Shown: piece after piece, positions 1-6,067 of the stretch
Numbering within the stretch: the first letter of the stretch is position 1
Layout: each line of letters opens with the position of its first letter
Source of the DNA: Thermoplasmata archaeon
GTDB taxonomy: Archaea; Thermoplasmatota; Thermoplasmata; UBA184
Direction of reading: 5' to 3'
Length of the DNA stretch: 6,612 nucleotides
NCBI GenBank assembly: GCA_030039915.1
Contig: JASHUP010000031.1
Location: 1-6,612 of the forward strand
The notes under the pieces: generated by a model
Seen by the model: only the letters and a program-made list of their open reading frames with translations
Databases searched by the model: none
What the model was told of the DNA's origin: nothing
Program-made: the position numbers and the translations under genes

Positions 1-877
1 AGAGGATATCCGGGGTCACCTTCGAGTGCTCGACCGCCCACATCTTCCCCGTCCGGCCGAGTCCCGTCTGGATCTCGTCCACGATGAGCAGGATGCTGTG
101 CCGGTCGCAGAACTCGCGCAGGGATGGGAGGAAATCGTCCGGCGGAACGACGTACCCGCCCTCCCCCAGGACCGGCTCGACGAGGATGGAGGAGATGGTG
201 TCGATGCCCGAGTACGGGTCATTCACCAGGTGCTCGAGATACGAGATCGTTCCGGCGGCGCCCTCGTCGGCGCCGAGCACCGGCCGGTACGGGTCGGGGT
301 AGGGTACTCGAATGACGGTGCCGCCCGCGAAGGAGGAGGTCGAGTGGTAGCGACGTCCGCTCGTGAGGCCGACCGATCCACCGTGCACGCCGTGGTAGGC
401 TCCCGAGAACGCGACGGTCCCTCGCTTCCCCTGGACGTGGTCGGCGATGTTCACTGCCGTTTCCACGGCGTCCCCGCCGGTGACCGAGAAAAAGATCCGG
501 GCGTGGCCGCGCAGATGCCCGGGAAGAACGCTCTCGAGCTCGCGCAGGAAACGAACCCGAGCCTCGGTCGGCAACTCGAGAGTGTGCCAGATCTCCTTCG
601 ACTGGGCTTCGAGGGCCGCGACGAGTCGAGGGTGACGGTGGCCGAGATTCAGGACGCAGATCCCCCCGACCCAATCGATGAAGCGGTTCCCGTCGACGTC
701 CTCGATGCTCGCTCCTTGGCCGATCTTGGGAGCGATCGGGAAGTAGTGGGGGTAGCCGACCGCGTCGGTCTCGAGCCTCGCCTGGTCGGCGAGCAGCTCG
801 CGCGAGCGGGGTCCGGGCGGGGGCACGACGATGTGCGGCGCATCCGGAAAGCTGAGCCAGTCGGACTTGGCGGTCAC
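1..877 (-). CDS. Class III aminotransferase, GABA-aminotransferase-like (3'-truncated by window edge)
   Basis: A PLP-dependent fold-type I transaminase, expected to move an amino group from an omega-amino acid or diamine to a 2-oxo acid in the cytoplasm. I read 292 codons on the minus strand without a stop. Visible family features are the N-terminal strand 'DVDGNRFIDW' (about residues 61-70), 'NLGHRHPRL' (77-85), the PLP-phosphate loop as 'TGGDAVETA' (133-141), 'GAYHGVHGG' (159-167, the His/Tyr stacking motif), 'ILVEPVLGEGGY' (231-242) and 'LLIVDEIQTGLGRTG' (263-277) with the PLP-pyridine Asp268. The catalytic lysine and C-terminal domain lie beyond position 1. The chosen start is GTG at 877, preceded by AGGGG at a rather short spacing. 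An in-frame GTG at 904 is an alternative, and an in-frame TGA (minus, 916-914) limits the N-terminus. The phosphate loop reads GGDA where relatives more often have SGTEA or GSDA. The family is certain; the substrate is not. Confidence 0.93.
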   Translation of the reverse strand, partial: MTAKSDWLSFPDAPHIVVPPPGPRSRELLADQARLETDAVGYPHYFPIAPKIGQGASIEDVDGNRFIDWVGGICVLNLGHRHPRLVAALEAQSKEIWHTLELPTEARVRFLRELESVLPGHLRGHARIFFSVTGGDAVETAVNIADHVQGKRGTVAFSGAYHGVHGGSVGLTSGRRYHSTSSFAGGTVIRVPYPDPYRPVLGADEGAAGTISYLEHLVNDPYSGIDTISSILVEPVLGEGGYVVPPDDFLPSLREFCDRHSILLIVDEIQTGLGRTGKMWAVEHSKVTPDIL

Positions 878-920
878 GGTTCCCCTGCCAGCCCGAAGGC
901 CCACCTTTCCATATCAAGGA

Positions 921-940
921 TGACGGTCCCGCGGCCGTCA
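921..940. promoter_or_regulatory. Candidate operator: inverted repeat TGACGG-N8-CCGTCA
   Basis: Two perfect 6-nt arms (TGACGG at 921-926 and CCGTCA at 935-940) flank an 8-nt GC-rich centre. The repeat lies midway between the two diverging starts, a typical place for a dimeric regulator's site controlling both directions. No regulator gene is visible in the window. In GC-rich DNA short arms like these arise by chance, so this is a weak candidate only. Confidence 0.25.
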
Positions 941-968
941 CGCCTAAACGGCTCGTCCCTTCCCGAAA

Positions 969-973
969 GAGGG
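969..973 (+). promoter_or_regulatory. Ribosome-binding site of the amidohydrolase
   Basis: GAGGG ends 7 nt before the ATG at 981, a normal Shine-Dalgarno spacing. It supports that start codon. Confidence 0.6.
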
Positions 974-980
974 TAGCTGG

Positions 981-1850
981 ATGCCACGGGCGGGGGATTG
1001 GGTCGACACGCACCTGCATTTGAGCCGCTGGTGGCCGGACATTCGGTCGACGGGCTACCGGGCCGACCTCGACTTCACCGTCCCGGGTCTCCTGAAGGAG
1101 ATGGACGCCGCGGGGATCGGCGAGGGGATCCTCATCCAGGTCAACGACGCCCCGACCGTGAAGGAAGGCTGGGTCGAGGCGCGGGAACTGGTCACCGCGA
1201 GCCGGGGACGCCTTCGTCTGGTCTCGACCGTCGATCCCACGAAAGGGAGGGATGCGGTGGCCGACCAGATCGCTCGCTGGGAGACTACCGCGGAACTCGC
1301 CGGCATCAAGCTCTTCCCCGGATACCACCCGTTCTACCCGCACGACCCTCGTCTCGACCCGGTCTACGAGTACGCCCACCGGAGAAACGTCCCCGTACTC
1401 ATCCACACGGGAGACACGATGGACCCGCACGGGCTCGTCAAGTACGCTCGCCCGGTCGAGGTCGACGAAGTCGCGGTCCGCTTTCGCGACGTACCGTTCG
1501 TGCTCTGCCACTTCGGGAACCCCTGGGTCGACGAGGCGGCCGAGGTCGTCTACAAGAACGCGAACGTCTACGCCGACACCTCCGGTCTGCTCGCGCATCC
1601 GTCCCACCCGCTCTTCGAGCGGATGGTGGAGGTCTGCAAACGCCGACTTCTCGAAGGGATCCTCATGGTCGGCTCGACGGACCGTATCCTCTACGGCTCC
1701 GATTGGCCGCTCATTGACCTGAAGGTGGCGACCGGGCTGGTCCGGTCCCTCGACCTTCCCGAGCGGGACCGCGCCGCGATCCTCGGGGGGAACGCCCGCC
1801 GCCTCTTCGGCCTCGCACCGCCGCGGGCCGCGCGGCCGCCGCGGTCTTAA
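981..1850 (+). CDS. Amidohydrolase_2-family TIM-barrel metal-dependent hydrolase
   Basis: A 289-residue protein of the amidohydrolase superfamily, closest in layout to the amidohydrolase_2 / ACMSD-like group (hydrolases and decarboxylases using one divalent metal, usually cytoplasmic). The metal-site residues appear in order: the HxH pair 'DTHLHLS' with His11 and His13, 'VLIHTGD' with His142, 'LCHFGNPW' with His177, and the C-terminal 'YGSDWPL' with Asp241. A lysine in 'IKLFPGYHP' (Lys110) precedes a His-rich stretch. The length of about 290 residues is usual for the group. The ATG at 981 follows a GAGGG site, and the gene ends in TAA. The tail 'PPRAARPPRS' is low complexity and probably disordered. 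It is the first gene of a plus-strand cluster with an aminotransferase 51 nt downstream, which suggests it acts on a precursor of, or a product from, that enzyme. The substrate cannot be read from sequence; hydrolysis of a cyclic or acyl amide and decarboxylation are both possible. Confidence 0.93.
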   Translation: MPRAGDWVDTHLHLSRWWPDIRSTGYRADLDFTVPGLLKEMDAAGIGEGILIQVNDAPTVKEGWVEARELVTASRGRLRLVSTVDPTKGRDAVADQIARWETTAELAGIKLFPGYHPFYPHDPRLDPVYEYAHRRNVPVLIHTGDTMDPHGLVKYARPVEVDEVAVRFRDVPFVLCHFGNPWVDEAAEVVYKNANVYADTSGLLAHPSHPLFERMVEVCKRRLLEGILMVGSTDRILYGSDWPLIDLKVATGLVRSLDLPERDRAAILGGNARRLFGLAPPRAARPPRS

Positions 1851-1888
1851 GCCGACGGGGGCTCGCGCTCCCCGCCCCATCCACGGGG

Positions 1889-1893
1889 GGGAG
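1889..1893 (+). promoter_or_regulatory. Probable ribosome-binding site of the second aminotransferase
   Basis: GGGAG, the end of a G-rich run (from 1885), lies 8 nt before the ATG at 1902. It favours that start, and the protein's N-terminus matches the expected family start. The 51-nt gap after the TAA at 1850 fits co-transcription with the amidohydrolase. Confidence 0.5.
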
Positions 1894-1901
1894 CGACGGC
1901 G

Positions 1902-3236
1902 ATGGACGGCGAAGAGATCCGAAAGGCGGTCCGGGAGACGAACTACGTCACGTGGCGACGCCAGGGGGGCTGGGACCCGCTCGTGGTCGCCCGGGCGCAG
2001 GGGTCTCGATTCTGGGACGCCGCCGGCAAGGAGTACCTCGACTTCTCCTCCCAGCTGATCGCCACCAACCTCGGTCACGGCAACGAGGCGGTCGCCGAGG
2101 CGATCGCGGCGCAGGCGAAGTCGGTCGCGTACGCCGCCCCGGGGTTCGCGACCGAAGCACGCGCGCGCGCGAGCCTCGCGCTCCTCGAGGTGCTGCCGAA
2201 AGGGCTCGACCGCCTGTTCTTCTCGACCTCCGGCACAGAAGCGAACGAGGCTGCGCTCAAGATCGCTCGGGCCGTGACGGGCCGCACGAAGGTGATGGCC
2301 CGCTACCGGTCCTACCACGGGTCCACCGCGGCTTCCATCTCGGTCACGGGCGAGTTCCGTCGTCGACCGATCGAGAAGCTCGAACGCGTGCCGGGGACGG
2401 TCTTCGCTCCGGATTGCTACTGCTATCGGTGCCCGTTCGACCTCACCTACCCCGGGTGCGACGTCGCCTGCGCCGAGTACGTCGACTACCAGCTCTCCCG
2501 GGAAGGGGACGTCGCCGCGATGATCGTCGAACCGGTAGTCGGGACCAACGGGGTCATCGTCCCGGTGCCCGAGTACCTCCCCCGGATCCGGCAGATCACA
2601 AAGAAGCACGACACACTCCTCATCGCGGACGAAGTGATGAGCGGCTGGGGTCGTGTCGGAGAGTGGTTCGCGGTGAACCACTGGAACGTGACGCCGGACA
2701 TCCTCACGACCGCGAAGGGGATCACGGGAGCTTAGATCCCCCTCGGGCTCACCGCCACGACGTCCGCCATCCATGACTCCTTCCGCGAGAGCTACTTCCC
2801 GCACGGACACACTTACGAAGCGCATCCGCTCACCCTCGCTCCCGCGGTGGCGGCCATCGACGAGTACCGACGCCTCAACCTGCTCGAGAAGTCCCGGAAG
2901 GACGGCGAGTATCTGCTGAAGCGGCTCGGCGAGATCCAGACGCGCCACCCGTCGGTCGGTGAAGTCCGGGGGATGGGACTGTTCGCGGCCGTGGAGCTCG
3001 TGAAGAACCGGAAGACCCGAGAGCCGTTCAACACCGAGGAGGACAAGATGGCGGGCCGCCCGCTCGTCGTCGAGTAGGTGACGGCGGCGATGATGAAGGA
3101 GGGGGTCTTCTGCATCGGGTGGGTCTCCCACCTCGTGGTCGCTCCGCCGCTCATCGTGACGCGCGAGGAGCTCGACCACGGTCTCGAGGTCCTCGACCGC
3201 GCGCTCTCGGTCGCCGATCAGCATGCGGTCGGCTAG
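1902..3236 (+). CDS. Class III aminotransferase with two in-frame TAG codons (recoded or newly broken)
   Basis: A PLP-dependent omega-amino acid or amine transaminase. Ignoring the TAGs the frame gives 444 residues, a normal length for the family. In order: 'FWDAAGKEYLDF' (37-48), 'NLGHGNEAV' (56-64), phosphate loop 'SGTEANEAALKIAR' (110-123), 'YRSYHGSTA' (135-143), a cysteine-rich insert (172-190), 'IVEPVVGTNG' (208-217), 'LLIADEVMSGWGR' (239-251) with PLP Asp243, 'TTAKGITGA' with catalytic Lys272, 'HGHTYEAHP' (301-309) with phosphate-binding Thr304, then a complete small C-terminal domain ending 'LDRALSVADQ'. TAG replaces codon 278 (2733-2735) and codon 392 (3075-3077); the third TAG (3234-3236) is at the natural end. 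There is no frameshift and no in-frame TAA or TGA, and GC-rich codon use is maintained throughout. If TAG stops translation, the product ends just after Lys272 and lacks the C-terminal domain, so it should be inactive. UAG decoding, recent pseudogenisation and sequence error all remain open. Confidence 0.88.
2733..2735 (+). other. In-frame TAG no. 1 (codon 278), six residues after the PLP lysine
   Basis: The local sequence reads 'AKGITGA-TAG-IPLGLTATT'. In class III transaminases this loop is usually of the form KG(L/I)T(G/S)(G/A)Y-x-P-(L/I)-G, so the codon occupies a position that is commonly Tyr. TAC or TAT to TAG is a single base change. Family sequence resumes immediately and in frame. 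Confidence 0.9.
3075..3077 (+). other. In-frame TAG no. 2 (codon 392), in the C-terminal domain
   Basis: The local sequence reads 'GRPLVVE-TAG-VTAAMMKEGVF'. The stretch after it, 'MMKEGVFCIGWVSHLVVAPPLIVTREEL', matches in pattern the conserved end of this transaminase group, so it is real coding sequence. The residue normally found here was not established; it looks like a surface helix position where Lys, Gln or Glu would be one base away from TAG. Confidence 0.88.
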
Positions 3237-4485
3237 GGAGGCCGCGCCGGCGGGCCGCCCGCCGCCACCGCCGGAGTCTCGCCCGTTCTCGTTCGGCTAC
3301 CTGCTCGGAGGGAGCTGGCTCTCCTACGCGAGCTACGGGGTTCTCCTCGCGGTCCTACCGCTCGCGGAGCTGAGCGAGGGCGGCGGTCCGATCCTGGCGA
3401 CCCTCATCCTCGGCGCGCCGCTCCTCGCCCAGACGATCGCCTCGTGGGGGTGGGGCTGGCTCGGGGACCGGACCGGGGCGCGACGGGGTCCTCTCGTGCT
3501 CGCAGCCGCCCTCCAGGCTCCGCTCTTTGCGACGTTTCCTCTTCTCGGACCGGTTGAACTGTTCGCGGTCCGCATCGTTCAGAGCGCCCTCTTCGGTTCG
3601 ATCGTGCTCGCGACCACGGTCGCGACCGAGGACCCGAGCGCGTCGGCGGCGTTTCGGCTCGGCCGCATGCAGCTCGCCCAGAACGGCGGGATGCTCCTCG
3701 GGGTGGGCGCCTCCCTTCCGCTCCTGATCGGATCGGGGTTCCGCCTCCCCTCCTCCGCGGGCTGGGAGCTCTCCGGCCTCCTCGCCCTGTTCACGGTCCT
3801 CGCGGCGGTCCTCTTCGCCCTCGCGGGGGCGCTTCCCCGGCGCCCGGTCGCTCGCGCGGTCTTCCAGCCGGCCTCGCATCCGAAGGTCTTCCGGCTCGCC
3901 GGCGCGACCACCGCGGTCTCCACCGCACGGTACATGGTCGTCGCGGCCGTGCCAGTCTATCTTGCGAGCACGCTCGGGCGCTCGGGGTTCTTCGGCGTAC
4001 CGGCGAACCCGACGGAGCAGCTCGCGATCTGGGTCGGCGTCTCCTCGGCGTTCAACATCCTTGCCTCCACGTTCTCCGGTCGCTGGGCGGAGACGTCGAC
4101 CGCGCGTCGCCGCAGCCTTCTCGCCTTCGCGCTGGTCTATGTGGTCATCTGGTTCCTGATCGCCCTCGTCCCGACGTACGCGGTCATCTTCGCGGTCTGG
4201 TGCCTGCCGGTCGCCGTCTTCTTCACGGTGGCGGGGGTCCGCGAGGCGGCCGAGCTGAGCGGACCCGCCGAGCGGGGACGAGCGGTCGGCCTGCTGACGG
4301 CGGCCTTCAACCTGGGAGGCCTCCTCGGAGGGGCGGTCGCCGGAGTGCTCCTCGCGGAGGGGTTCCCGGCCCCCACGGTCTTCCTGATCGCCGCCCTCGG
4401 GGCCGCCGGTGCGGCGGTCTTCTTCGTTCCCGCCGCCGTCGACTCCCGCCGTAGGACGACCGACGTCAGAACCAGCGGGTCGTGA
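3223..4485 (+). CDS. Major facilitator superfamily transporter
   Basis: A 420-residue integral membrane protein with about twelve hydrophobic segments in two halves, as in MFS secondary carriers. Segments begin near residues 22, 56, 91, 116, 151, 183, 225, 267, 298, 318, 354 and 383. MFS motif A is clear in the loop after segment 2 ('LGDRTGARRGP', 80-90), and a degenerate copy in the second half reads 'FSGRWAETSTARRRS' (284-298). The cytoplasmic N-terminus is proline-rich (PPPPP at 13-17). The ATG at 3223 is the only good start, because no alternative in-frame ATG or GTG lies before segment 1. It lies inside the end of the aminotransferase gene (14-nt overlap) with no clear ribosome-binding site, suggesting translational coupling. 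The gene ends in tandem TGA TGA. Its position suggests import or export of the substrate of the neighbouring enzymes, but the substrate and coupling ion cannot be read. Confidence 0.93.
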   Translation: MRSAREAAPAGRPPPPPESRPFSFGYLLGGSWLSYASYGVLLAVLPLAELSEGGGPILATLILGAPLLAQTIASWGWGWLGDRTGARRGPLVLAAALQAPLFATFPLLGPVELFAVRIVQSALFGSIVLATTVATEDPSASAAFRLGRMQLAQNGGMLLGVGASLPLLIGSGFRLPSSAGWELSGLLALFTVLAAVLFALAGALPRRPVARAVFQPASHPKVFRLAGATTAVSTARYMVVAAVPVYLASTLGRSGFFGVPANPTEQLAIWVGVSSAFNILASTFSGRWAETSTARRRSLLAFALVYVVIWFLIALVPTYAVIFAVWCLPVAVFFTVAGVREAAELSGPAERGRAVGLLTAAFNLGGLLGGAVAGVLLAEGFPAPTVFLIAALGAAGAAVFFVPAAVDSRRRTTDVRTSGS

Positions 4486-5911
4486 TGACCTTCTTGCGCG
4501 TGTAGAACTCGATCGCGTCCCGGCCGGTCGCATGGAGGTCGCCGAAGAACGACCCCTTCCAGCCGACGAACGGGAAGTAGGCCGGAGGAGCCGGCACCCC
4601 GATGTTGACCCCGAGCATGCCCGCCTCGATCCGTCGAGTGAACTCGCGCGCGGCCTTGCCGTCCCGCGTGAAGATCGATGCCGCGTTGCCGAACCGGGAC
4701 CGGTTCGCGACCTCGAGCGCCTCGTCGAGCGACGTCGCCCGCACGACGGAGAGGACGGGGCCAAAGATCTCCTCCTGGGCGACGGACATCTCGGGACGGA
4801 CGTGGTCCAATAGGACGGGGGCGACGAAGAACCCGCTTGCATCGGGCGGGGCCTTGCCTCGGGCGACTACCGTCGCTCCCGCGGCTTCCCCGTCCCTGAC
4901 CCATTTTAGGATTCGGTCCCGATTCTCGGCGCGGATCACCGGACCCATCTCGGTCTCCGTGTCTCCCGCGCGTCCCACCGCGAGGGTCCGAGTAGCCTCG
5001 GCCAATCGCTCCACCAACCGGTCCGCCCCCGGGTCCACCGCGACCACCACGCTTCCCGCCAGGCAGCGCTCGCCGGCCATGCCAAAGGCGCTCGCGATGA
5101 TCGCGGGGACCGACCGCTCGAGGTCCGCGTCCGGCATCACGATCATGAAGTTCTTCGCTCCCGCGAGCGCCTGCACGCGCTTTCCGTGCGCGGCTGCGGT
5201 CGTGTAGACGTGGCGGGCGGTCGGCGCGGACCCGACGAACGAGATCGCGTCGATGTCCGGGTGCGTCAGAATGGCGTTGACTGCGTCGACGTCCCCGTGG
5301 ACGAGATTGAACGTGCCCGCGGGAAATCCCGCCTGGTCGAAGAACCGGGTGAGAAGCGTCGGGGAGATCGGGTCGCGTTCGGACGGCTTCAAGAGGAAGG
5401 TGTTGCCGCAGACGAGGGCGAGCGGCGCCATCCAGAGAGGGATCATCACCGGGAAGTTGAACGGGGTGATCCCGGCAACGACTCCGACGGGCTGTCGAAC
5501 GAGGGTCACATCGATTCCCGCGGCGCTCTCCTCGAGGAACGACCCTTGCAGCGTGGTCGGGGCGGAGGCGGCGAAGTCGGTGGCCTCGATACCGCGAAAG
5601 ACCGAACCTCGGGCGTCGTCCAGCGTCTTCCCCTGCTCCCGGACCACGGACTGCGCAAGTTCCTCGGCGTGTTCCGAGAGGAGATGCCGAAGGGCGACGA
5701 CGCGACGGGCGCGGTCGGGCACCGGGACCTCCCGCCAGGAAAGAAACGCCCGGCGGGCCGCCCGCACGGCAGCATCGACGTCTTCCGCTCCGGAGCGCGG
5801 GACCCGGGCGAGAACGGTGCCGTCCGACGGGTCCGGGACATCGAGCCGGGCCTTTGAGTGGGGGCGCACCCACGACCCGTTCACAAAGTTCTCGAGATCG
5901 GCTTCGCTCAT
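4466..5911 (-). CDS. mmsA: Methylmalonate/malonate-semialdehyde dehydrogenase (CoA-acylating)
   Basis: A 481-residue NAD-dependent aldehyde dehydrogenase that should convert methylmalonate semialdehyde to propionyl-CoA, or malonate semialdehyde to acetyl-CoA, with CO2 release. The MmsA signature is strong: 'FVNGSWV' near the N-terminus (9-15), 'GITPFNFPVMIPLWM' (147-161) with oxyanion Asn152, cofactor Lys175 in 'LLKPSERD', 'GAKNFMIVMPDADLE' (251-265), 'GERCLAGS' (280-287) with catalytic Cys283, 'EEIFGPVLSV' (380-389), and the diagnostic C-terminal run from 'GMLGVNIGVPAP' (431-442) through 'GWKGSFFGDLH' (450-460) to 'EFYTRKKV' (468-475). The general-base Glu of ordinary hydrolytic ALDHs ('LELGGK') is absent ('ALAGAK', 248-253), as expected for the CoA-dependent type. 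The ATG at 5911 places the family N-terminus correctly, although no clear ribosome-binding site precedes it. The stop is TGA. The 3' end overlaps the transporter's 3' end by 20 nt. It would supply the second step after an omega-transaminase. Confidence 0.95.
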   Translation of the reverse strand: MSEADLENFVNGSWVRPHSKARLDVPDPSDGTVLARVPRSGAEDVDAAVRAARRAFLSWREVPVPDRARRVVALRHLLSEHAEELAQSVVREQGKTLDDARGSVFRGIEATDFAASAPTTLQGSFLEESAAGIDVTLVRQPVGVVAGITPFNFPVMIPLWMAPLALVCGNTFLLKPSERDPISPTLLTRFFDQAGFPAGTFNLVHGDVDAVNAILTHPDIDAISFVGSAPTARHVYTTAAAHGKRVQALAGAKNFMIVMPDADLERSVPAIIASAFGMAGERCLAGSVVVAVDPGADRLVERLAEATRTLAVGRAGDTETEMGPVIRAENRDRILKWVRDGEAAGATVVARGKAPPDASGFFVAPVLLDHVRPEMSVAQEEIFGPVLSVVRATSLDEALEVANRSRFGNAASIFTRDGKAAREFTRRIEAGMLGVNIGVPAPPAYFPFVGWKGSFFGDLHATGRDAIEFYTRKKVITTRWF

Positions 5912-6067
5912 GGGGACCGCTCGACCGGAGCCGTCCGGGGACTTGACCGTGGCGGAGTGACCCGACCCAAGGCGGACGGGCGCTCGCCGGAGGGGCTTTG
6001 TAGGCCGTCCGGCTCGGAGGGGCGCACAGGACCCCTTCATCGGGATTCGTGAGAGGAGGATGGGAGA
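5912..6067. promoter_or_regulatory. Divergent intergenic region between mmsA-like gene (-) and third aminotransferase (+)
   Basis: A 156-nt GC-rich gap that must carry promoters for both diverging genes. I see no convincing TATA or -35/-10 element. The nonamer GCCGTCCGG occurs twice in the same orientation (5930-5938 and 6004-6012). The first copy lies inside a small inverted repeat (CCGGA-N4-TCCGG, 5925-5938), just upstream of the mmsA-like start. These are possible regulator sites but weak in DNA of this composition. Confidence 0.4.
6055..6059 (+). promoter_or_regulatory. Strong ribosome-binding site (GGAGG) of the third aminotransferase
   Basis: GGAGG lies 8 nt before the ATG at 6068. An out-of-frame ATG at 6060 directly abuts the site, too close to be used, and an in-frame TGA at 6050-6052 closes the frame upstream. 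The start at 6068 is therefore well fixed. Confidence 0.8.

Larger units (their letters stand above)
878..980. promoter_or_regulatory. Divergent promoter region between aminotransferase (-) and amidohydrolase (+)
   Basis: This 103-nt gap separates two diverging genes, so both promoters should be here or just inside the genes. It contains one relatively AT-rich patch at 906-917 (tttccatatcaa on the plus strand), about 30-40 nt upstream of the leftward GTG start. That would suit an archaeal TATA element or a weak bacterial -10, but I cannot choose between them. A second AT-richer patch (ctaaac, 944-949) lies about 32 nt before the rightward ATG. An inverted repeat sits between them. The placement is real; the promoter assignments are inference. 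Confidence 0.45.

Noticed and set aside
26..976. A 316-codon plus-strand open frame
   Set aside because: It is antisense to the first aminotransferase, which has clear motifs. The plus-strand translation has none and is a compositional shadow.
1821..1844. GC palindromes (including a 12-nt perfect one at 1826-1837) near the end of the amidohydrolase
   Set aside because: They fall in codons for the Ala/Arg/Pro-rich tail and are explained by low-complexity GC-rich coding sequence.
1857..1873. Short GC hairpin after the amidohydrolase as a terminator
   Set aside because: The stem is only four GC pairs plus a wobble with a 7-nt loop and no following T-run, and the next gene's ribosome-binding site follows at once. 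Chance structure is likely in such GC-rich DNA.
2847..3077. A separate small gene between the two TAG codons
   Set aside because: Its sequence is the continuation of the aminotransferase in the same frame, with no ribosome-binding site or independent fold. It is better read as part of the one interrupted gene.
219..3224. A 1001-codon open frame on the minus strand
   Set aside because: It lies antisense to the amidohydrolase and second aminotransferase, is rich in Arg/Asp/Gly/Pro repeats, and shows no family motifs. Long stop-free antisense frames are expected where GC-rich codons dominate.
4137..5873. A 578-codon minus-strand open frame overlapping the mmsA-like gene
   Set aside because: It is out of frame with the MmsA motifs, very Arg/Gly/Pro-rich and without recognisable domains.
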